Below are positions 34,959-48,190 of a stretch of 64,000 nt of DNA, piece by piece. This DNA comes from Echinococcus granulosus (taxonomy: Eukaryota; Platyhelminthes; Cestoda; Cyclophyllidea; Taeniidae). The number at the start of each line of letters is the position of its first letter. Within the stretch, counting starts at the first letter, position 1. The DNA is taken from the NCBI RefSeq assembly GCF_000524195.1, contig NW_020170401.1, positions 898,327-962,326 of the forward strand, in the 5' to 3' direction. The position numbers and the translations under genes were made by a program. The notes below the pieces were generated by a model. That model made no database searches. It was given only the letters and a program-made list of their open reading frames with translations, and had not been told where the DNA came from.

Positions 34959-37889
34959 GTGGGTCTTCTAGGGTATTAGCTCCATTTTTACGGGCGTATG
35001 CTTCTTTTGTGGGAAGGAAAAAGTTTTTATAGTGCTGCAAAGTAACCAGCGATCTTCATAAATTCTCTTTTTTTTAATAAGAGCCGAGTTGCGGAAAGCG
35101 CATTGAGAAATTCACTTTTATGAGACATTAGGTGTCTGAAAACAAACAATGAAGTCCTAGGCACCTCAATTTCTCCCACTGCAAAGAAAAGGTGGCAAAC
35201 AGTGGAGGCAGTATTGCCTTCCTATCTCCGTTTCTGTTGGACATCTTTGAGGCATATTTGGTAGATCTTAGTAGTAAGGGTTTGGTCTGTAGTACGTTAG
35301 CAATTTCCAGCAAACCGTTGCGTGCGGAGTCTCCTGCATACGCAAAAGAAGTAAATGCCCTCCTTTGAGGGTGAAGTCGTGAGTGTCGGGAGTTGGGAGT
35401 CGTTTGCCTAACGTCATAGCATAGTCAGTCGGCCAGTCAGCAACTTAAAATGCTCCCGAGGCACAAACTGATAGCCTTGCAAGCTCCTGCCATTCACTGA
35501 CACATTGTATGTGGCATCCGTTAGCCTGTCTTCCACCGTTTTTTTCAATCGGTTCATTTTCGCCCACTTTAAATCCTAATCTCCGGTCGCGCTAGACAAT
35601 AGCAACACATAATTTTCCATTATTATCAAGATCGTGATGCCTCATCATCATATGGTGATTCAGCATTAGCAGTTAAACCTTTAGAGAGCCTCTGGGGGTT
35701 GCATTCTGCCGTCACGCATTCTTTCAACACGATGAAAAAACCAGCCTTTGGAGGTTTTTGAACCAAGCTAACTTCCATTTATGAAGTAGATGATTTCAAA
35801 ACACATTCATTGTTGAGGTCATGGCTCCTCGTTTGCCCTCCTCTTTCCCAGGTCCAATTGTAGATCCACTTTGTTATTTTTCTTATTTAAACAATAGAAA
35901 AAAATCTGTCACAACGAAAAATTTTCGTGTTTCTTTTTGCTTGTTCTCGTGCCACTGTTAATTAGGCTTCACAGACAACTTCAAATCACGGTAGCGGAAT
36001 TTTCTCCACCATGTCTCATTTCTCATTTATTTTATCTTGCAACCTCTAATTGAAGCAGAGGATGAAAAAAAAACGTTTTATTGCAAATTTTAGGTCGAAG
36101 TCACTAGCAAATGGGCAAGGAAGTGAGTCACTTTTGGGCGGATTTTTTTAGTTGGTAAAGCGGAAGGAAAAGACATCGCATATCTGTGCACATACATAAA
36201 TGTAGTTGACGAGAAAAGGTCGTTTTTTTTCCTCCCTTCATCTCTCTCCATTTTAGATCAACTGCGCTCTTGTAAGATAGCTTAGTCGCACCGATTGACT
36301 GCATTCGCACTGCGCCATCATCTCTCCAACTAACACCGCATTATGTGGTCATCAGATTTGTAAATACGCGTCCCTTCTCCTCCTCCCGCCTGGGTAGAAT
36401 TTACGCTCCCCTCTTCCTCCGACCGGTATTTGTAATTGCCGTATTGTGTATCTACTACTACTTTCACCATCCCTTCTCAGCCCTGAGTAAATACCGGGAC
36501 TTCGAGTTCAGCCCCTTCATTGTATTTAAAGTACTCCCCGTATAACTACGAGGCTGGAAAAGGAGGCTTGAAAGTAGGAAAAGCTATTTGATTATCTTTT
36601 GACCCTCACCTCCTTGAAGGCGGATTGAACACAGAAGGACTGGAAGAAGCATTTGCAGAGACGGTATGGATGGGAGGCTAGGACACCAAGATGGTGACCA
36701 GAACCTCCGTCTCCTAGCACTCTCCTTGTTCTGTGCCATTAGTGTAGCAACCACTCTACATGACCATCCCAACCTCGATGACGCTTTGGGAAGTCACCCA
36801 CGAGTCAGCTATAGATGCTGTGTTGACTTTACATCACGGCGAGTAGGTTTCCGATGTCGTCGTTATGATGTATCTACAGTTGGGTTGGTCTGGAGGCTTG
36901 TATTAACAATTAACCATCTATATCGATGAACAGCAAGGGAAGCATATCATGCCCCAACCAACAACCTTAGCGAAAATTTGCCCCAAAACAGTTATCAACT
37001 AGGGAGTTGAGCAAGAGAGCTCCTTCAAGTTCCAGCACCGTTGCTGTCTAGGCACTCAACAAAGAGGGTAAATTTGTTCGCGCAAGTTGCCAATCTCTAT
37101 GGCAATATTGCAGATTCATTCATTGGTCACTTTATAGCGGAACGAAATTGGAACAGTAAATGAAGGATGACGTGGATTCAATAACCCCTCGGCTACCCAC
37201 TACAAGCATTTGCCTTCCATAGCATTTAGATATTATCCCTAGCTAAACAAATATCTCCTGAAGTCACGATATTGGAAGCGAAGACGACGAAGATAATGCA
37301 ATTAGGATGCTACACCACTACCAGGAGGACGATTAAATGACGCGGAGGCCAAGAGGTGTGGGGATTACTGTGAACTATATAAACAAACAAAAGGGTTGTA
37401 TCTAGTAAAGAAAAAGCCAGTTTATCTGGATTTCTAATGACCTTCACTGTTTCCTGATTATATAAATTTATTTTGTGCTGTTCTTATTCGGGAGGGAAAT
37501 GGTGCAGTCCTCACTGCCGAATGAGTGGGTGTACTTTTGCAGTGATAAGAATCGTGAAGCATCGGCTTGGAGAGAATAATAAATTTAATCAACAAAAATT
37601 TGAACGTCGGAAACGCTACTTTGATATTCGACAACTAATCGAGGGTATAAATTGGTTAATTTTCCCGGAAAAGCATTTCGTGATGACTTTGAAGGGATTA
37701 GGGACTTCACTGTAGGCGAAAGATGACGTAATACTTGGGTGGGATATGTATTGCCGATGTACAGAAGGGCTGGGGAGTCGGGGCTACTGGTATGGCCTAG
37801 AGACCATGTCACCGGGAGGATGAATAAAAACCAAAACAAATAGTTGAACAAATGAACAAAGTATTGTTTAGCCCCCATCCCATCTTTGT
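34959..37889. other. intron or intergenic, no gene seen
   Basis: Short ORFs on both strands without domains. I looked for a second C2 domain, as in RIM or Fife, and found none here. Confidence 0.45.
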
Positions 37890-38760
37890 CGTCGTCTCCT
37901 TTGAGCGCTGTCCATGGTCAACCTCCTATGCTGCCCACTAGAGCATAGTCGGCAAAACACCCACCAACCAACCGCGCCAGTCTTCGAATTTGCGTGCAAA
38001 AAAGAATAGGTCTGACCACAGTGTCACTGATTTCCTCTTGGCAATTTCACTGGATCCAGAGTTTTATCCTGTCCTGAAGGCGTATTGGGAGAAGGGGTCG
38101 AATGTGCTGACCATCTCGCACATCCATCGCTAGTCGTAAGAACACTGACCTACTAGCAGAGTCATGCAATAAAGGAAGAGATTTAAACTATTACTGGGGA
38201 TAAGGTTTTACGTCTGTTCCCTCTTGCCACTTTGCTCTCACTTCAGTGCTGCTCAGCCACATCTGCCTATTTAGGTTCTATCCAGCTAGTAGAGGGGTGG
38301 AGGAGGCATTGCTTGTTCACTTAGTCGACAGCTTTAAACGGGTACAGTAGACACCTCCATAACGAATTCTTCCAGATGATTCACGGACACGTCTAACGTC
38401 GCTTAAGTTGGTAGTAGCATTCCTGCAGAACGTAGGACTGGGGTGGTTGCTAAAGATGGGCGTCATTTTTTACTCTTCTGGTGGGGCTATTTGCAGATTC
38501 CTCCATTCGTAGCACATGCCCTTCTTCCTTCACGCTAGGGTTTACCATTCAGGTTTGAAAATCAAGGTAGTATTCCTCTATGCTCAGATTTTGCTTTCCC
38601 CTAGCACTATTGCAGCGCCTCCGGTCTTTCCTAAAGATGGAAGAAGACATAATACTAGAGCAGAATGTAAATTTCGCCCGGTAGAAGTACCATCCCAGAG
38701 CCCCAAGTGTTCTTTAAACCAAAATGAAGTGCTATGCGATTAATCAAAGTATTACTGAAC
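37890..38760 (+). repeat. dispersed repeat family, long copy
   Basis: It shares ordered blocks with the copies at 47400-48190, 50060-50960 (inverted) and 60310-61060. These are the start block TTTGAGCGCTGTCCATGGTC, the middle block TCTATCCAGCTAGTAGAG, the block CACATGCCCTTCTT and the end block AAGATGGAAGAAGACATAAT. No intact ORF. Boundaries are approximate, and no terminal repeats or target-site duplications were found by eye. Confidence 0.65.
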
Positions 38761-39255
38761 AAAGTATGATCCGAGACTTAAAATTTCATGCACTCTCGTA
38801 AACTAGAAGAAATCTAGTCTGGTGCCTTTGTCAACATGCCTAAAATGGAGTCAAAAAATAAATGTCCCTACGACAGTTAATTTTGATGGATATGGTAGTC
38901 ATGGTAACTTGGTGGGGCGTTCGAAAACGCAGCTGTGAGGCGTAAATTCAGGAAAGAAGAAATCGATCTATCAAAGGTAATTTTTTATGAATCCTTAAAA
39001 ACAAAGGTAATATATCCTACACCTGCCTGCGTTGATAAAAGGTCTAGTGGCTTCCTCTCGATCTCAAAGTTCGACTTGATCCGCAAAACATCCAGATGAA
39101 ATGACAAGTTTCATTGTAGAATAGTTCATCTATTTTAGAATGTCTTCCAGCTTCCCGCTGGAATTAAGAAATAAAAATTAGTGCTGAACTCATTAACGCC
39201 CAATTCTTATTTGTATAAAGCCATTTGTTTAACTATTTAACTGGTTACTCTTCAG

Positions 39256-39428
39256 TTCCCATAGTCGTGGATCCGCAGATGACCGTGGACCTCGACAATA
39301 GTGCGGCTTTGTTTAGTCCTTGTGAAGATGCCTCAATGATAAGCAAACCCCAATTTGACCGATATTGTATGGAGCTTTATGCTTATTGTAGCGTCCTGAC
39401 ACTTTTCTCAAGACGAATGAAGTTATAG
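39256..39428 (+). CDS. possible terminal exon of the active-zone scaffold
   Basis: An open frame of 57 codons including the stop, following the acceptor TTACTCTTCAG, with phase 1 as needed after 34958. The peptide starts PIVVDPQMTVDLDNS and has no known domain. It lies near copies of the dispersed repeat, so it may be chance. If real, the protein lacks a second C2 domain. Confidence 0.3.
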
Positions 39429-39829
39429 CTCTCGGTCAGAATGTGCACTGTCGGTCTACTGAAGGGCTTGAAGGCCACTGGCCTGGCCCAAAGGTCATGT
39501 TGTAGGGCAGAAGTGCAATCACGCAATCGTTGTGCAAATTTGTGCTGGTCGACTCCATTCCCACTCTTTTATAATAATTTACTTTCATCACTTGCCTTCA
39601 CTCATGGAGTCACCAGTGCTTTCATTTGTGAGGTATTGGAGGGCACCCACTTCACAGGTTTGTTGTTGTCAGTGTTTTGTCGGAATGGACACATTAACCA
39701 CGACAAACCATTAAAAAACAACCAGCTTGGTTTTTTCACTTAACTTGTCCGCTGTCTGTTGGTGTGTTCTGCTGTCGTCTAAACTGTTGTGTAATACTCT
39801 GATTGTTTATTTAACTCTCACATGACAAC

Positions 39830-40640
39830 AGCGGTTTCAGACTCCGTGATTGTACTTCCACTGGGTTTCATGGCTTTCGGGCCGTGTCAGTCTTGATATT
39901 ATGGCTTCTTTCGACTTTAGACAAGACTCGGGTTGCTACATTGATGCTAGAGAAAAGCGAAACTCGAGCATAAAGCAAAACTACCTCAATTACCTCTCCT
40001 GAATGCCAAACCTTGACGCGATGGAAGAAGGGCAAATGCTGCGGATGGGAGGACCTTTGGTCACTCTTAACAAAGGGGTTGAAAATGACGTTTATCTTCG
40101 TCTACCATCAGTCTTGAGCTCTGCAGGATCGCTATTAACAAATGAAGGATTTAAAAAGCTCGTTAAGGAGGTGTCTATGTTACCTGTATCAAGATGTCAA
40201 TAAAGTGTGAATGTGGAGCATCCCTCATCTCTTTACTAGCTGGACAGGTCTTAGAAAGATATAGCTGGACAGTACTGAAGTGGCAACAAAGTGGCAGGGA
40301 GGCACAGACACAAAACTTCATCCTAATAAAAGTATTTTAGTGTACTTAGGACCGGTGATGGATATATAAGATGGCCAGCACATTCACTCCTTTCCTCCAA
40401 TCCATTTCCCATAGAGGGTGAAACCCTAGATCCAGTGGAATAGCCAAGAGGACTCAGTGGCGTTGGGTGACTAGAACGGTTGGTTCACTGGCGTTTTTCT
40501 TATAGTATCAACTATGTTTAAGTGGTCGGCACAAGAGATTGCCCAAGGAGAGCGCCGGGGACGAAGCTGTAGCGAGAGGAGGGCTGTGTAACTTTATTTG
40601 ATTCCGTCTTTGTATTTTTGTTGGAGGGCACGTCCTCCAA
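39830..40640 (-). repeat. dispersed repeat family, inverted long copy
   Basis: The + strand shows the family in reverse order. The end block comes first (TTCGACTTTAGACAAGACTC near 39914), then the block near 40160-40200 (CTGTATCAAGATGTCAA), then TTTACTAGCTGGACAGGTC near 40232. It matches the inverted copy at 50060-50960 block by block. Boundaries are approximate. Confidence 0.6.
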
Positions 40641-43600
40641 GCCCTTTAAGCAGCCCCTCTGCACATCAGAAATACGTTTTTCGTTCTTAAGTTATGACTT
40701 TTTTTGACTTAGGGTGCTATACAAGCCCATAAACAGCAGGTTACGCAGTTTCCTGCATATCCAATCTACTTTCTCAAAAGCAGCCCCAATAAATGACTTT
40801 AAGTTTTACTTTTGTGACCAAGTGAAATTCGGACAAATTTTTGACTACTTTAAACCGCTTGGTCTTTTTCCCCTGTCAAGCAAGGTAGAGGCACAAGAAC
40901 GGCTTAATTATTAACCACCAAAATGCGTGGGTATACCCTCCTCATTTCAAAGAAGGTAGAGGCTTAGTTTGTGTTTTTAATCCCCTAATTAAAGGGTAAA
41001 ACTTGACAAGAAACGAAAGTAACTTATTTTACTTTGATGCCGGCAAAAATTAGGAAGACCCGCTCTTAAGGGTAAGGCAGTAATGCCACACAGAGAAGAC
41101 ACTATTCGGGGCTGCGTTTGTGTTGATCAACTTCAGGTATGCCCTTGAAAGGCGATAAGTGACAATTTTTACAACAACTAGGAGGCCAGATTTATGAGGT
41201 CGCCTAGCCTGGGTGCTCTAGTATTCATTTAAGGAAAGGCGGTAAACGGTACTAATCGTGAACTTAATCGTGAGTGACAGAAAAACTTGTTTACCGGGTA
41301 ACTTCAAGACAGGTTGGACTTAGAGCAGGTGTTCCGGACACAGACCGAGCATTGGCAGGAATGAACGGTGAGTATGTGGGCTGGGAAAGGGCACCATGAA
41401 CGAGACAGTCTTGCTGTTATGAGGTAAAAGTCTTCTGTGCAAGTTGGTAGCCGGAGCGTGGTTTTTAGGTGTCCTTTCACCAAAAGCTTCGTTCATCAAG
41501 CTGTCCCACTTGATTGTCATTTTGATTAGCGGTGTCTGAAGTCGACTAATTCACCGGTTATTATTAGTACAAAATATTTGGCGCTTATCACTTTCTCCAA
41601 AACCGCCACAGAGATCCAGAAGTACCGATGTGACTTGAACGCCACTGACTACGTAAGCAAGTTGGGCGAAAAATCACTTCCTTAAAACACTTATTACCAA
41701 TTTACTGATAAAGATCCATGAATTCGGATTGCTTCCTTGCCTATTAAGCTTTTGAACCTCGAGAAGGAGCATTCCGCTCCCATAATATCTTCCAAATCGC
41801 CATCCGCGTGTATTCAAGATGAGAATCTAAACTCGATCTAAAAGGTGGCGAACCCCCTCGTGAAATGCTTGCATCGCTTTGAGGAGATAAAGTGTCAAAA
41901 CGTGCCAAACCAAGCGATTTACTTGATACTCCACACTTCCGAGGGATCATGCCATTTCACACTTAGAATGCGTGTATGATGGACTGCGGACACAGCTATT
42001 ATTTTATAAACTGTCCACTCGATGAAACCCAAAAATTACGGTTGGGATCGTACCGATGAAACTCGAGCCTGTAAACGGACAACTTCTTCCGTGAAAAAAT
42101 CCTGAAACAGCGCTCAGGCGAATGAGAAGGAAAATCATCAAAACTTGCGTGCCTAAACGTCCTTGTCGTTTTCCTATGATTATTATCTTTCGGTGGCCAT
42201 CACAAAGCAATTCAGTGGAGAAATCAACTGCAAATCAGGGACGTGTAGATGACTCCATACAACAGGTGACATTAGAATGTCCTACTTTCCTCCTCTCCTA
42301 AAAAGCTGCCAAAAATCCCTTCAAATTGTTGGATATGTTTCATGATGTCTAGGTAGAAAAAACATTGACATAAGGGAGCACGCCTGACTTGGAATAATCC
42401 ACAGGCAAATAAGCGTATCTGTGGGGAGAGACCTCCCAGAATTCGAAAATAACTCCTCCGTTGGGTTGCATCTTAATCATTAATACTTCACAGTAATTAT
42501 GGTGGTAAATGACAACTTATTTATCATAAAGCCAAGCCGCAATTTTTCACGAAGTCCCAAACTAATGCCTCCTATTTCTTGGCTATTTGAATAAACATCG
42601 TGTGAAACACACCTTTTAGGTCCTTTCATCCCCTGATACTCTGGCAATTCGTGGAAGTGGAATTCCACGGCGGGCAAGTTCTAAATCCCCTGCTTACGAC
42701 CTGACCCATGCCGCGCAGGCAGACATGCTCCACACCGCCCCTTCATTTATCAGAAATTTGTAGATTAATCAAAATTCGAAGTAAAGTGCCTTTCAAGAGA
42801 AGCACAGGGCTCCAAGCTAGAACAAAGACATCTACACACAGTGATTGATGAAGAAACGAAAGAGGAACTAATGGATCTGCACTTGGTTCACAGGATTTTC
42901 GCGTAACCAGTGATCCAGTACAAATACAAAGCATCTTAAAAGATGACAGCAATTCCAGACAAACTCAGACAGATAGCTGGACCCCGTCAAGGTAGCAAAG
43001 GTATAAAAGAGAGAATAAACTTTACCTTACTTTGTGAAATCTAGACAAATACCATTAGAGGATGCAATTGACACAAAAATATCCTAACTTCCTGACATTG
43101 TTAAGCCTTCAATGTTACAGTTTTAAAGGGGTTCCTTTAGGTGGAAATCACTTGAAATCCAGGATCTTGGATCCATGATCGGTGTCACTTTTGCCCCGAC
43201 ATCATGAGCGATACCAGTTACATGAGCTACGTGCTTCAAACAAGATACAAGTATTCGGCAAAGCCGATTAATCAGTGATCCCTTCCTTTGTAACTACTAA
43301 AATAAAGCCAGTGATAAAATAGTACTTCCAAAAAACCGACGAGAATTCACCTCACGCCGATACATAAGACAAGGCGATGTGGTAACTGTGAGCGTCTACA
43401 CAGATGACTGAACACTTGTTCCAACAGGATCGACAAATTGTCATACTATTCTGGTTTTTATCGAAATAGCAAAAAAGTAGACACTTTAGGAAGGTTTGTG
43501 GATAAAGTGGCTAACGACGAACTAAACCTGAATTCGAGATAGTCTCTTAGCAACATTGAAAATGGAACACAGTAGCAACTACTTCAACGAATGAAATACT

Positions 43601-44114
43601 CCAAGGAGCCCATTTTGGGTGCTGAATTCTACCAAAACATTGCACCCTACTTGGCGCAGTTATAGTAGGATTATTTGGATATCGTTAGGTCTCGCAGCAC
43701 CCAAAGCAACCGAGTCACACTAGAAAACCTTACTGATATACCCTTCTTAAGTTGCTCCCTTGTGAAAAACATCCCAGAATGATGAATAACCCAGGGTATC
43801 CTGCTCCCTTGAATACCTTGTGTCAGAAGCCCAGATTCAACCACGCAAAAAAAGACAAGCTAGAACGACATAGAGGAATTAAGCAATCCACTCTCCACTC
43901 AAAATGGTCCCGTTTTATCTAGCGAAGCAAGATATCAATCAAACCTACTAGTGCCTGCAAAAAACATGGCAACCCGATTAGAAGACTACTGCGGTGATAG
44001 AGGAGCGTAGACATTTCGTAACGTACAAGAACAAATACGAACACTACTCCCCTTATTCCCCCCCTAGATTAACAGACATCCAAACCTACTACATCATAAA
44101 ATCTAATATATTCA
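40641..44114. other. intergenic, no gene recognised
   Basis: Only short, broken ORFs. Part of it (about 43400-43760) reads like decayed coding sequence with scattered stops, but I could not match it to any family. It includes the likely 3' flank of the Sec20 gene. Confidence 0.4.
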
Positions 44115-44543
44115 TTACTTTCCAAACAGCCTATAGAAAAAGAGCCTCTTCAGCACAATATGGGCACAAGTAAGGTAGAAAAAGCCAAAAACCATAATGA
44201 AGATGAAGCAATCAATGATGCGTCGCCTCGACAGCTGTCCACCCAGTCGCGCCGAAACCTTTAATTGTCCACCCATCTCCTTTAATTCACGCAAATTCTC
44301 CTCCACCTGGTTAGAGGAGTTATCCACCAACTCAGCGTTGGCGTTGCCACGGGCTACCTCCTCGGCCAGACGGCGGGCGTGCAGACGCATATCAGTGGTG
44401 AGTTGTAGGGAGGCCTCCAGCTGGTTGTGAAAGTCACTGTCACCGCCAAAGTTAGAACTGCGGTAGGGGTTGGAAAGGAGAGCGCTGCGCTCTGAGATCT
44501 CAAGACTCTTGCTGGTGGTGTAGATTGCCTTCCTAAATAACTC
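44115..44543 (-). CDS. Sec20/BNIP1 ER SNARE, exon 2 (SNARE motif and membrane anchor)
   Basis: Residues 90-231 of a predicted 231-aa protein; human BNIP1 has 228. Sec20 is an ER-anchored SNARE that works with Ufe1/syntaxin-18 and Use1 in retrograde Golgi-to-ER fusion. Seen here: ELFRKAIYTTSKSLEISER, which aligns with the WRKANLTCKIAIDNLEK region of BNIP1, a SNARE-type heptad helix at about 128-196, and one C-terminal membrane segment (about 198-221). A short basic tail, IVLKRLFFYRLFGK, resembles the VKKRLFPFL end of BNIP1. No HDEL-type retrieval signal is present. The acceptor on the minus strand is AACCTTTAG, phase 0. The stop is at 44115-44117. Confidence 0.9.
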   Translation of the reverse strand, partial: ELFRKAIYTTSKSLEISERSALLSNPYRSSNFGGDSDFHNQLEASLQLTTDMRLHARRLAEEVARGNANAELVDNSSNQVEENLRELKEMGGQLKVSARLGGQLSRRRIIDCFIFIMVFGFFYLTCAHIVLKRLFFYRLFGK

Positions 44544-45102
44544 CTAAAGGTTTTACAATAAATTCTACATTTATCAACAGCGTGATGTTCCAGAAAAGAG
44601 TATGGCCGCCTTCATGCAACGTAGACATAAAGAGAGATCAATAATTCCATGCCAGCGAACAAGTAAATGTGTTAAATTAACTATTACTAACAGTACTAGC
44701 TGTGGATGGCAAACATGTGGGGTCCCTAATAGATGAGAAAGAAACGAGCCCATCGTGTTTTTCCTTATTCATATTTAATGTAATGTAACTAAAGGGAGAA
44801 CTGATAATTAGCATCGTATAAAGGAGGCATAATTCCGGTATTTCCCAGCAGTGCAAATCGAAACGCCAAGGCGTAAAACTTGTACGAAGTGCCCATCTGT
44901 ACTGGTTAAGCTACTGCAAAAAGGATACGCAAAAATATAAAAAAGGTCTGGCATGGACTTAAGAACAACAATGGCCCATCTTGGTGCATATGAATGCAAA
45001 TATTTTGTTGAAAATAATTAGCCATTGGGAAAATGAGGAGCTTGTCAAGATTAAAAGACAACAAACCTCAACAAGAAAATGTAAGTTGCAATCTATACTC
45101 AC
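44544..45102 (-). other. intron of the Sec20/BNIP1 gene
   Basis: A 559-bp phase-0 intron on the minus strand with GTGAGT donor and TTTAG acceptor. No features inside. Confidence 0.85.
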
Positions 45103-45369
45103 CAAGAATGACGCATACTGGTTTTCAATAGCGTCAAGCTTTTTCCGATTCGCAGGCGTTGCAGTCAAATCAAGAATTTGATCTAGTTTCCCTATAAATG
45201 ATTTTAGAGCTGACAAGTGCTTTCGACCATCAGACTGGAGGGCATCAAAACGCCTGCGCTTCTCAATAAGATTAGTTGGCTCATCCTTTATGGAGAGAAT
45301 AGAAGTAACGATATCCTGGATAGATGTGCATTCGTCGACACACTGTTGATAAACGAGCCGCGTTGACAT
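45103..45369 (-). CDS. Sec20/BNIP1 ER SNARE, exon 1
   Basis: Residues 1-89: an N-terminal helical region (QQCVDECTSIQDI, then EKRRRFDALQSDGRKHLSAL) ending NQYASFL at a TTG|GTGAGT donor, phase 0. I chose the ATG at 45369 because it gives 231 aa, nearly the family length, and the alignment with BNIP1 (VKALIQDI against CTSIQDI) needs few extra residues. The frame is open upstream to 45423 behind an AG, so an additional 5' exon is possible. No TATA element or trans-splice acceptor is obvious. Confidence 0.85.
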
Positions 45370-45423
45370 TTGAAGGTTAAAACATCTGATGACTAGGCCA
45401 CCTATTCCAATAGGTTCAAGCAA

Positions 45424-46339
45424 CTAAATTCCTAAGAATTTCTTTTGTTTTAGATATACCAAGATTTTGCAACTAAGTTTTTGCGATAAATAAGTCGCAT
45501 AAAGGAGCTTTTTTACGCGGCTGAAATGCACTGGACTACTAACATTCTGTTATTTTCAAAGCGCTAGTAGGAATATCTGTCATTTTTAAACGTTTTTAAT
45601 TATCATTTAAATTGAAATCTTTTTTGCGACACTTGTGGGTTAGGCATTTTATTTGTGCACGGAATATTCACGTGGATTTTATTAATATCTAAAATCCATC
45701 ATGCAATGCATCGTTACTCAATTAGGAAGAGATCTTTAATGAGTGCACGAGAGGTTTTTTAGCTTCTACAGTAGCTTTGAGGTTATCAATAGGGTCGTGT
45801 TTCGAGTCTTTCTTGGATTTATAGCAAGTCAATGTACAGTAGAAAATCACGTACTATTTAATAATAGAAGATTTTGGAGGATGCTTGCATACCTCAAAGG
45901 CTATGCTACAGGTATAGAACATAGCCTACGGAATGATTTGCTTGAGTAGCTTAACAGACATTTAAACAAAACATCGAATCATTAAATAGCCCCTGTTTAC
46001 TTTTGAATTTCTTTTTCCTGCCCTCCCTTAAACCAAACTTTCGTGCCGGTCGTTAAAACATAGTTGTCACTTTAAAGACCATCCACAAGTCAGCAGTATT
46101 ATACATTTAACTGTATTGCCGATGGAAAGACATTTAATCCTACCGCAATTGATGCATCCAGGTGAGGCCATTTTCTATTGACTTGCACCCTGTGTTAGGA
46201 TCATCGCGAAGGGGAAATGAACTAGATTTGTACTGCTTAGAACCAGTACCGGACTGTTCGTATGTCAGTCGCTGGTGGCATGTAAATTTAATATGAAGCG
46301 AAACAATATAATAAAAAGCAGGGTTAAAAAGAGCTTCAC
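45424..46339. other. upstream region of the Sec20/BNIP1 gene
   Basis: No recognised gene. It should contain the promoter of the minus-strand SNARE gene, but I could not pick out elements. Confidence 0.4.
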
Positions 46340-46690
46340 GGAATAAGTGCTGATCGTCTATTACTTCTTGCCGCTGTGTTCTCATTTCAGTGCCGCTCTG
46401 CTCTGCTATCTGGTTTCCACTCAGCTGTTGGAGGCACAAAGACGGCATCTCTTGTTCACCAAACTAATATCAGCATTTACGTGTCGCAGACAGCTCCTTA
46501 ACAAACTTTTCCAGATGATTAATGGCTGGTGTAGCTTCAGCTGTAATTAGTATTACCCACAGACCATGAAAATGAGGTAATTTTTTTGGGAAGGCCTTTC
46601 ATTTACTCCTCCGGTTAGGAGTCATCGCAGACTTATTCACCCGCGGCAGATGCCCTCTTTCTATCCCATTAAGGTATAGCATTTAGGCTT
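46340..46690 (+). repeat. dispersed repeat family, partial copy
   Basis: It carries the middle blocks CTCATTTCAGTGCCGCTCTG, ACAGCTCCTTAACAAACTT and TTCCAGATGATTAATGGCTG, in the same order as 38240-38500 and 60560-60740. Start and end blocks are not seen. Confidence 0.55.
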
Positions 46691-47229
46691 ATAAACAAAG
46701 TAACTTCGAAAAGCTAACTCCACTATGGTAAAAAAGAATTAGGAGGCTGCTGGCATGCCATGGATTGGGGTCAAAAGCCACGGGGACTAAATGGCGAGCG
46801 TAGACAAACACACGCCAAAACAATATCAGATCACTGCATGTATACCACTTTCAAAATCTCTGTCGAACTTAATCAGTAGTGACAAATTGGGAAGAAAACC
46901 AACGACTACCTTATCCTCTTGTGACAAAGTAGCTGTGCAGGCAGTGCCAGAGATGGGAAGTGCTGACCTTGACCGGTAAAATTTGCTTGTGTTGAAAAAT
47001 CCGATGACCAAAAGTGCTGAACCAGATTTATGCTCAGTTAGCTTCTTGAAATTAACATGGAATCAATTTTAAAAGAATAAATTAAATTTCTTGCTAATTA
47101 TCTTTTAATTTAATAAGCGTAGACAAAGTAGCTTTCTCCTTTCAGGCATTTTGAAAAGTCGTTTTGCCTAATTAACATCAAGAGAGGTCTTGCTGAAAGT
47201 ACAAAGTAATGTAAATTTTTTTTCTATGG

Positions 47230-47300
47230 AAAACACTAAATGATGCAGTGCCCGAGACTCCCCTTAAGATAAGAGAAGACATGGTTCCATAATAGAATGC
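47230..47300 (+). repeat. dispersed repeat family, end-module fragment
   Basis: GCCCGAGACTCCCCTTAAGA followed by AGAGAAGACA matches the end module found at 62935-62965. Confidence 0.4.
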
Positions 47301-47399
47301 GTGTTTTCAACCCACAGGAGGGCGCAGAGGGTAATGACATAGGCCAGGTACCAAACCACCTGGTGGAGGCGCGATGGCGGAGTCCTAAGTGGTCCACTA

Positions 47400-48190
47400 C
47401 CTAAACTTATTTATAAATAGGCAACTAAAGTATTACATGGCTTCCCGGTGCTTCCCATGGTTAACCTCTTGCATCTACCATCACAGCGACATAGTCGGTG
47501 CCGTATTGAAAACATCAAAGGACCAGATGCACTGATCATCAAATCTGCGTGTAACTGAGAGGATTTGTTACCCCAATATCACCGATTCCTCCTGTCTATG
47601 CCACTGGATCTACAGAATTGTATTGAATTGTATTGGGAAAGGGAGAATATACGGATCATCTCGCTTGCCAACATTAGTCGCAAGACCACTAGCCAGTAGG
47701 AAGGAGGAGGAGGTACCGCATTTCCACTTCATCGACATCTTCAAGCCGGTATTGCACACGCCTACACATAGAACTCTTCCCAGTGGTATAGAGCCATAGT
47801 TAGTGTTGCTTCAGTTGTTACTAACATTAATACAGAAAACGAAACTAAGGCTGTTGCCGAATGTAGATGTCATTTTTAACCCTTCTTTTAGGAGTTGTCA
47901 CAGATCCTCCAACCTGCAGCACGTACCCTTCTTTCGACACACAACGGCTTTGCGGTTATAAATGAAAATCAGGATAGTTGTCTCTTAAGTTTGGATCTGT
48001 TTTCCACTGCCATTAGTGTAGCGCCCTAAGTCTTTCCTGAAAACGAGAGAAGACACAATACTGTTTTGCCGAACTATGGATGGTCTGAGTCTACTGAAAC
48101 AGTCTGGAAGCCATGCAGAGCCTTAAAAGCCCACAAAGTCAAACCGAAGCATTAAATCGTAAACAAAGTATTTCAATACAATATTGGGAT
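47400..48190 (+). repeat. dispersed repeat family, long copy
   Basis: It shares GTAACTGAGAGGATTTGTTA (47553-47572) exactly with the reverse complement of the copy near 50785-50805. The other blocks follow in family order, ending with CATGCAGAGCCTTAAAAGCC near 48112. Remnant reading frames contain a few stops. Confidence 0.65.

Noticed and set aside
40003..40203. 66-codon ORF as a gene
   Set aside because: It lies inside an inverted copy of the dispersed repeat, on the opposite strand to the repeat's own frame traces.
34959..44114. A second C2 domain of the scaffold gene
   Set aside because: I looked for C2 signatures (ADPxVK and WDxD) on the + strand and saw none. It may lie outside the window or be absent.
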